Of a DNA stretch of 6,988 bases, positions 1 through 6,500 are shown one piece after another. The translations under genes and the position numbers were made by a program. The notes beneath the pieces are model-generated. The model ran no database searches. It was given only the letters and a program-made list of their open reading frames with translations, and was not told where the DNA came from. The stretch's first letter is position 1. Every line of letters starts with the position of its first letter. Source of the DNA: Balneolales bacterium. GTDB lineage: Bacteria > Bacteroidota > Rhodothermia > Balneolales > Balneolaceae. The stretch covers positions 1-6,988 of the forward strand of contig JAURMN010000005.1 of NCBI GenBank assembly GCA_030830725.1, given 5' to 3'.

Positions 1-1185
1 CCAAAGTCTCTTTTCAAAAGGATCCGAAACTCGAAATCGGTTCTTCCCGACTTTCAATATAATTTCTGAATCCTGCATGGAAACGGCTAAAATCGGTTTG
101 AGTACGCTTTCTTGAATTGAACGCTTCTTTATTTCATTCCGTAAATATCCAACTGTAAGTAGCATAAGAATAAGTAATAAACCAAGAAGTGCTAGACGCC
201 ACCGAAGTAAAGATTCTTTTTCAATTATTTCGGCGCTTTCAAAAACATCAGATAGCCGAATTTTTTCCACCATTAAGCTGATATCTTGTTTTTTGTTTCG
301 ACCTAAAACCACCCATTCATCTCCATCACCAGAGTGGTAAGCTATCCGAATGTCACTCAGTTCGGAATTAATAGCTTCTGGATCAATCGCTAGTATATTC
401 TCATTTACAATGTCATAAAATAGGTTGCTTTCTAAATGGAGAATTCCATTTTTTTGGTCTATACGTTTCGATCCAACTTTATCTCTCACCAAATCACTAC
501 TAGGGTCAATACTATCTTTAATATCGAAAGATCCAATCTTCGTCCATACCCTTTTAAACGAATTCAAGGCGTAAATCTTAACGACTGAAGATAACGATGA
601 TCTACTCTCTGGATCGTTCTGAAAGTATAGAAATAAAGAGTCTGGTTCATAGAAATAGAATCGACCATAACTAGGTTCTGGGATATTTCCAGTAGTTTCT
701 AGATGCATCCATTCCTTTGCATCCTGTGAATACTTTAAGTATAAATTCTTTAATTGAAATAACCCATACCCACCCATGAGATGAATATTTAAGGATTCAT
801 CTACCCATGCACCATGTCCGTGAAATGCATTAAATGGGAATGAATTGTCAATCCGTTGAATTGAATTATCTCTAAAATCTAATTGATGGATTCTTCCCCC
901 TCCATTGTCCCAAAACATCAAACTATTTTTCTCTTCAGAATAGTACAGATTTTGTAGCCCCAGATCCCCATTAAGATCAATATCCATTACGGATAATATC
1001 TCATCATTAATTGAAAGCTGAAAAAGCCTATTATTTCTATTTTCAAACAAAAAAATACGATCATGGCTTAGATCAATTGAGGTTGTAAGGACCTCGTATT
1101 TATTCAATGAGTCGTATAGCTTTTCTTGGAGACCCATATCTTCGTTCAAAGAAATAAGTGTAATAATTGAGAATAGAATTACCAT
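1..1185 (-). CDS. Partial Kelch/beta-propeller-like single-pass membrane protein (C-terminus beyond left edge)
   Basis: The frame is open for 395 codons from ATG at 1185-1183 to the left edge, where it continues, so the C-terminus is missing. Residues 1-13 (MVILFSIITLISL) are hydrophobic and may act as a short signal peptide or anchor. Residues ~20-320 are a beta-rich region. It includes a Kelch-like stretch at 121-140 (FHGHGAWVDE, then HLMGGYG with a Gly-Gly pair), followed by aromatic residues and a KEW motif as in Kelch blades. Residues 329-348 (WRLALLGLLLILMLLTVGYL) form a clear transmembrane helix, followed by a basic stretch (RNEIKKRS), which suggests the remaining C-terminal part is cytoplasmic. 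This sensor-plus-one-helix layout is seen in signalling proteins of Bacteroidota relatives, but no kinase or DNA-binding domain is visible here, so the function is open. An in-frame TAA at 1194-1192 limits the start; GTG at 1188-1186 is an alternative, with AAGG about 11 bases upstream. The gene is more AT-rich than its upstream neighbour, with which it probably shares a transcript. Confidence 0.8.
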   Translation of the reverse strand, partial: MVILFSIITLISLNEDMGLQEKLYDSLNKYEVLTTSIDLSHDRIFLFENRNNRLFQLSINDEILSVMDIDLNGDLGLQNLYYSEEKNSLMFWDNGGGRIHQLDFRDNSIQRIDNSFPFNAFHGHGAWVDESLNIHLMGGYGLFQLKNLYLKYSQDAKEWMHLETTGNIPEPSYGRFYFYEPDSLFLYFQNDPESRSSLSSVVKIYALNSFKRVWTKIGSFDIKDSIDPSSDLVRDKVGSKRIDQKNGILHLESNLFYDIVNENILAIDPEAINSELSDIRIAYHSGDGDEWVVLGRNKKQDISLMVEKIRLSDVFESAEIIEKESLLRWRLALLGLLLILMLLTVGYLRNEIKKRSIQESVLKPILAVSMQDSEIILKVGKNRFRVSDPFEKRLW

Positions 1186-1219
1186 CACATTTTAATTTAC
1201 CTTCAGTTTAAAAATGGCG

Positions 1220-3484
1220 CTATTTCAATAAGTTTATCATTCTCACTTTGGTGACTTCAGGCGTGGAAAGGCGAACTAAATAGACCCCACTAGCCAGATT
1301 TGACGCATCAAACTCCACCGAGTGAATACCCGCGGTTTTGGCTTCATCCATTAGAACTGCAACGGATTGACCTAATATCGAAAACACGTCCAGTCTGACA
1401 TCTGTAGCTGCGGGCAAGGTAAATTCGATTCGAGTGGTAGGGTTAAAGGGGTTCGGGTAATTCTGACGTAACTCGACATTGCGTGGGAATTCCTCATCCT
1501 CATTAACGGACAAATAACTTCCCTCTGCACGCTCATAAATCGCGACTCCAGGTCCTGGAATAGGATACTCTCCCGTCATATCTCGAGCAGTAACGATCAC
1601 ATACTGCTCGTCGAGAGTGAGATAAGACCACTGCACCTGACAACCCCCGCAATCCCCAATCCCTGACGGCTCGCTTCGATTCCAAACTTTACCGCCAAAA
1701 TCATAGGTGGTCACTTCTCGATTAATCCCGATTGTGAATTTACCGCCATTTAAAATATGGGTTCTGTCACCGCCTGAACCCATGAAACGACCCGACGAAG
1801 TTTCATACAAAGATCCACCAAAGGCAGAAACGTAGTTCCCATCCCTTGAGACTTCCGCATCAAAAGTTTGGGGTTCAATTTGCCACATTAATTCTCCGGT
1901 CTCTGCATCTATTTTGGTTAGCTCAAATGCTTTTGTGCCTGTGTAGATGTAGCGGTTATCCGGGCTAAAATTCATTCCATTCACAAATGGCCAGGCCCCG
2001 ATATAAGTTCTCCACACGATGGTACGGTCAGAGAGCCGAAGTTTCGTCAAATAGCTGTCGCCGGCTCCAATGTAGAGATATTGAGCATCCTCAGAGAATC
2101 GCATTTCACGAATTTGCCCAAACCCGGTTGTAAAGGGATAGGACTCGTCAGGAAAAGACCAAAGAACAGCTTTATTCTGTACATCAAGCAATGTAACCAG
2201 ACCACTGGCGGTAGTGCCTATTGCGGCATAGGCTCCGTCATCCGAGAGTTCAATAGCCAAGGATTCAAGAATTCGACCTGTCGGTGTGAAGGATTCTTCT
2301 TGAGTTGTTTTGAGTTCCCAATGTACCTCTCCGTTTTCCCCATTCAGAATTACCATCTTGTGTTCTTTCGGGCCTGGCGAAGGATTCACCACATAGGCCA
2401 CCCAAGCTCCATCGGTTGTCATGTCGCCACCCCAAACTTCCCATCCAGCCTCGTGTGTCCAGATAGGTGTCCCATCAAACGTCATTTTATAAAGGGCGCT
2501 ACCTTGCTTTAGGGCTTCCGTATTCTCCATTTTCCAGTTTTCCTGACCTGGGAATACGACAAAGGTCTCTTCTGATTCGGAAACTGTACCCCGCCAAAAT
2601 CCGGTTGGGGTATTTACAACAGTCTTCAATTCATATCTGGGAATTACCTCTCCAACCTCTTTGCGCTCAATTTGAATATTCGTCGCGTTTTCTGAGGTAA
2701 TGTGTGTGAGATTGCGTAAATACGTGGGTTGATCTACCACTAAATACCAATCCTCTCGAGGCAAGATTTCGGCTTGAAAAGAGAGGGGTAGATCAGCGGG
2801 TCCTCTCGAAATTTCGATTAAATCCTGAGAGTGAGGGGTTCTTATGTAGACCTTCGTTTCCTTTGGAGTATTTCCAGGTAAGGACGAGGCATTTAAATCC
2901 GGCGGAATCGTCCCCTGAATTCGCATGGATCCAACAATTTTAGACAAAGTTACAGGCCGATCCCAGTCAATAAAGGTGATCGTGCGACGGATGATTTGCT
3001 CTTGCGGATTATTAAAATCATCCACTCGAAACTTGAACCCAATATCCCGCGAAAAGGCACTATTTGCATCCTTATCGAAAACAGCCCGTTCCCTCACCCC
3101 TTGCGACCAGATACTTGCGATAGTGGAGTCTCCAGGCTCCAACTTGATGTACCCTCCGTTAGGGAAGTTGGCAAACCCGCCAATGATCCCTTCATAGTCG
3201 TTCGAAATAAACGAAACACCTAAGCGGTCTGGCGAACGACCCGTTCCGTTATTTTTCACCAGCACTTTAAACTTCGGGTACCCGTCCAGAGCGGTATTGA
3301 TTGTATCGGGGCTGATCCAAGTGAAGTTGTGGTCGAAAAGTGAGGTAATGGTTGTGCGGGCTGGCTGAGCAGAGCCTTGTGCAAAAAGGTTGGGGATTCC
3401 CGTAAACTGCAAGGTGACAGCGAAGATGAATGAAATAATAAAAAGACGAGAGAAATGCTTCACAGTGTAGCGACTTAAACCCAT
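1220..3484 (-). CDS. Secreted PQQ/WD-like beta-propeller protein with T9SS type A C-terminal sorting domain
   Basis: This is a complete 754-residue protein. Residues 1-36 are a classical signal peptide: a basic n-region (R5, K9, R13), a hydrophobic core at 14-28 and likely cleavage around FAQG. Residues ~45-175 resemble a CARDB/Ig-like beta sandwich (FKVLVKNNGTG, LEPGDS). Residues ~178-275 look like a second beta-sandwich. From ~290 to 650 runs a beta-propeller with PQQ-like strands ending in Trp: TPIWTHE (339-345), GEVHWEL (385-391), KAVLWSF (438-444), RTIVWRT (487-493) and GELMWQI (530-536). These alternate with WD/TolB-like SDDGAYAAIG, SEDAQYLYIG and SPDNRYIYTG segments. Residues 672-754 are a type IX secretion sorting domain (NYPNPFNPTT at 675-684, LDVFSILGQ, GVYLVRL, terminal Lys). 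The product should therefore cross the inner membrane by Sec and the outer membrane by T9SS, and be released or surface-attached. No catalytic motif was recognised. The only two cysteines form CGGC at 612-615. A weak AGAGG lies about 11 bases before the ATG. Confidence 0.93.
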   Translation of the reverse strand: MGLSRYTVKHFSRLFIISFIFAVTLQFTGIPNLFAQGSAQPARTTITSLFDHNFTWISPDTINTALDGYPKFKVLVKNNGTGRSPDRLGVSFISNDYEGIIGGFANFPNGGYIKLEPGDSTIASIWSQGVRERAVFDKDANSAFSRDIGFKFRVDDFNNPQEQIIRRTITFIDWDRPVTLSKIVGSMRIQGTIPPDLNASSLPGNTPKETKVYIRTPHSQDLIEISRGPADLPLSFQAEILPREDWYLVVDQPTYLRNLTHITSENATNIQIERKEVGEVIPRYELKTVVNTPTGFWRGTVSESEETFVVFPGQENWKMENTEALKQGSALYKMTFDGTPIWTHEAGWEVWGGDMTTDGAWVAYVVNPSPGPKEHKMVILNGENGEVHWELKTTQEESFTPTGRILESLAIELSDDGAYAAIGTTASGLVTLLDVQNKAVLWSFPDESYPFTTGFGQIREMRFSEDAQYLYIGAGDSYLTKLRLSDRTIVWRTYIGAWPFVNGMNFSPDNRYIYTGTKAFELTKIDAETGELMWQIEPQTFDAEVSRDGNYVSAFGGSLYETSSGRFMGSGGDRTHILNGGKFTIGINREVTTYDFGGKVWNRSEPSGIGDCGGCQVQWSYLTLDEQYVIVTARDMTGEYPIPGPGVAIYERAEGSYLSVNEDEEFPRNVELRQNYPNPFNPTTRIEFTLPAATDVRLDVFSILGQSVAVLMDEAKTAGIHSVEFDASNLASGVYLVRLSTPEVTKVRMINLLK

Positions 3485-3588
3485 TTTTTTAACTACCTCT
3501 TGTTTGTATAAAAATAATTATTTACTGTCGTAATATTACAAATAATATGCACTGTTTCTACTCTCTTATCTCCTAAACTTACTCAGTC
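3485..3588. promoter_or_regulatory. Divergent intergenic region with AT-rich promoter candidates
   Basis: These 104 bases separate the divergent starts of the propeller gene (minus) and the FISUMP gene (plus), so they must hold the promoters for both unless transcription enters from further away. The centre (3501-3549) is strongly AT-rich. A tentative sigma70-like pair for the plus gene is TTTACT (3521-3526) and TAATAT (3543-3548), 16 bases apart, each matching consensus at only 4 of 6 positions. A perfect 10-base palindrome, GTAATATTAC, lies at 3530-3539 inside that spacer and could be an operator, or could be chance in AT-rich DNA. No clear Bacteroidota-type TAnnTTTG element was found in a convincing position. 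The region's role is certain only from gene orientation; the individual boxes are guesses. Confidence 0.45.
3530..3539. promoter_or_regulatory. Perfect 10-base palindrome GTAATATTAC between divergent genes
   Basis: The ten bases equal their own reverse complement. They lie near the middle of the divergent intergenic region and inside the spacer of the tentative plus-strand promoter, a position where an operator could act on both genes. The symmetry does not extend outward (flanks TC and AA), and such short AT-rich palindromes arise by chance, so this is a weak call. Confidence 0.2.
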
Positions 3589-6500
3589 ATGATCTCCTTA
3601 ATCATGCTCATGGTGACGATGATCTCCATGACTCCTAATGTAGATGTATTCCAATCCGAACAACCTCAAATCTCATCTAACACAACAGATACTACTGTCA
3701 CAGATATTGACGGCAATGTATATGAAACCGTTCGAATCGGTCATCAAATCTGGATGGCGGAGAACCTCCGCACCAGTCGATTTCGGGATGGATCGGAGAT
3801 TCCAAACATTCAGAACAAAGAGGCATGGAATTCAAACACGATTGGCGCTTGGGTCAACTACGATCATGACGTAGCGAACGATTCTATTTATGGAAAACTC
3901 TACAATTTCAAGGCCATAAGTAATCCGGCGGGTGTATGTCCAGAGGGTTGGCAGGTTCCTTCAAATGATGAATTTTTGGAGTTAATTGAGCATTTAGGTG
4001 GAAATAGTGTGGCAGGTGGTAAGCTCAAAGCGACTGGGGATCTTACGAATGGTACCGGACTTTGGGTGCACCCAAATGGAAGTGCAACGAATCAATCCGG
4101 ATTTTCAGCCATTCCAGGAGGTGAATATTATAGCAACAATGATGTATTTAAAGACATTGGTAGATATGCAAAATTTTGGACCGCATCTCCCACGGGACAG
4201 CTATCATATGGCTCTCCAACTTATTTTGCACATTACCTGACGTCAGCCTATGGATTAACGAGTCAATTTTGGAGCTACAGTAACGGCGGATATTCGATTC
4301 GCTGTACTCAAGAGGTAGCACCACCGACAATTCTTGATGAAACGATTATTGTAAGAGGTACAACAAAAGCGCTCATACAATCTTTCCTAAGTATAGATGA
4401 TGAGCATACCCCAACTGAAATAGGAGTGATTTGGGGGCGAGCCAACAGTGCATCCCCACTTCTCACCGTACAAAATGCCGATGGCCGGATACAATCTTCC
4501 AGTTCAGAAAGAGGTACGCATGAGGTATACATTACAAACCTCTCACCGGCAACAGACTATCAACTCCGGGCTTATGCCTTTGTTGTAGATACAGCCGGAA
4601 CATCCCAAGCCGTCTATTCGAATATCATGAGGATCACGACGTTAAACCCGGATTCATTGGAATATCCTGGTACGTTAATGGTACAGGACATAGAAGGAAA
4701 TGATTATCCGATTGTTGAGATCAATGGAGTGAATTGGTTCGCAAAGAATCTGTATGTGTCTTCCTATCGAGATGGGACCCCCATTCCCGGAGTTACGTCT
4801 GAAACCGCTTCAGAGTGGGGATCAGGCGGAGGAAAATGGGTCTCGGTTAACTACGATTCGACCCATGATGCGACCATTGGAAAACTTTATAACGGCCAGA
4901 GCGTAAGGTGGTGGCGTGGAGTGTGCCCAGCAGGCTGGATTGTTCCAACCAAATCTGAGTTGGAGGGGTTGAGGGATTTTCTAGGAGATTATACAACGGC
5001 TGGGGGGCCTCTGAAATCAACGGGAACCATCCAAGATGGAGACGGCCTCTGGAAGGCCCCCAATACAGGGGCGACCAACACAACTGGATTCAGTGCGGTT
5101 CCAGCCGGTCGTTATCACTCTGGTCAATTCGAACAAACAACTGCATTTGCTTACATCTGGTCAAGGTCGATCAGCTCAGATTTTCAGCATTATGTGAATC
5201 TTTACAATTCAAGTACGACCTTCTGGATGGCCTATGATAATTATAAGTTCTATAACTCCGTTCGATGCATGCGGTCTTCACCCATTGAGTTTCCTCAAAC
5301 AGCAACGGTAGTGACCATGCCCGAACCAACAACCTTAACCCAAACACTGGCGGTGCTTCAAGGATCAGCTACCCCGGATGGGGATGGTGAGATTTCAGAA
5401 TGGGGGGTGGTTCTGGCCACTCATTCAACGCCGACGATCCAAGATGTCAAACTAGATGCCAATGATCCGATTCATTTCATTATGGATGGCAACAGAACCT
5501 CTGATCCGGATTCCACGGGATCATTTTCCTCATCCCCTGATTCTTACAAAGTTTTGGCCACAGGTCTATCCTCCGGGACAGAGTATTATGCCAGGGCGTA
5601 TGCCATAATCGATGGAAATATTTCCTATGGAAATTCTATTTCTTTTGAGACCAATGGCTCCTCCACACCGACCGTCACGGATATTGATGGGAATGTATAT
5701 GCCACCATTCAAATTGGTGATCAAGAATGGATGGCCGAGAACTTGCGGGTATCCAGATTTAATGACAGCACATTAGTGCCTAATTTAGCAGAGCTTACAA
5801 CCCCTCTATCGGAACGTACTCCAGGATGGCTGTCTTATGAGAATAATGCCAATTATGAACAGGTATATGGAAAGCTTTATAATTGGGCCGTAGTGGAAGG
5901 TGACCAAAATATTTGTCCTGATGGGTGGAGGGTACCCACCCGTTCTGATTGGGCAAAATTAGTACGAGCCATTAATCCATCCATTTCTTTCTCTATCAAT
6001 TCTGGCACGGTTTCTGATTTACGAGTTAAGGGTAATGATTTTTGGATAGAGACAACAAACACTAATTCATCCGGATTTAGTCTTCTTCCTTCTGGGATTT
6101 GGACCCCCGAAGATGGATTCTCAGGCGCTCACGAAGTCCCCATGACTGAGAATGTATTTACGGAACCATGGACCAGCTTCCGAATCGCATATAATGGGAA
6201 CATGTATCCATATCACGTCAATTTAACAGAGAATTCCTCTCCCTTATTTCTATATGAGGAATATGGGATGGATGAAGTGGATACACCCGCACGTTCAGTA
6301 CGCTGTCTAAAAGGCCCGCGTAAACGTACACCCGTTGCAAATGTAGATTCTGTTTCCCAAGTAGGAGAGACATTTGCAGATATTGATTGGAGCCTTGAAG
6401 AAGGCGAAACAGCTTTAACTTATCATGAAATTTTCGTTTCAAAAAAAGGTTCTCCTGAAAAAGTTAGTAGGTACGCGGCAAGTCAATCGATCAGGCTAGA

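Noticed and set aside
1212..1225. Near-palindrome AAATGGCGCTATTT at the end of the propeller gene, as a possible terminator
   Set aside because: The centre GCGC leaves no loop, the stem needs mismatches, it overlaps the stop codon, and the next gene starts only 34 bases after the stop codon.
2081..3223. Plus-strand open frames of 75-143 codons (2081-2512, 2467-2700, 2925-3197, 2996-3223)
   Set aside because: They lie entirely within the antisense of the well-supported 754-residue T9SS gene, have no recognisable domains and no plausible start context.
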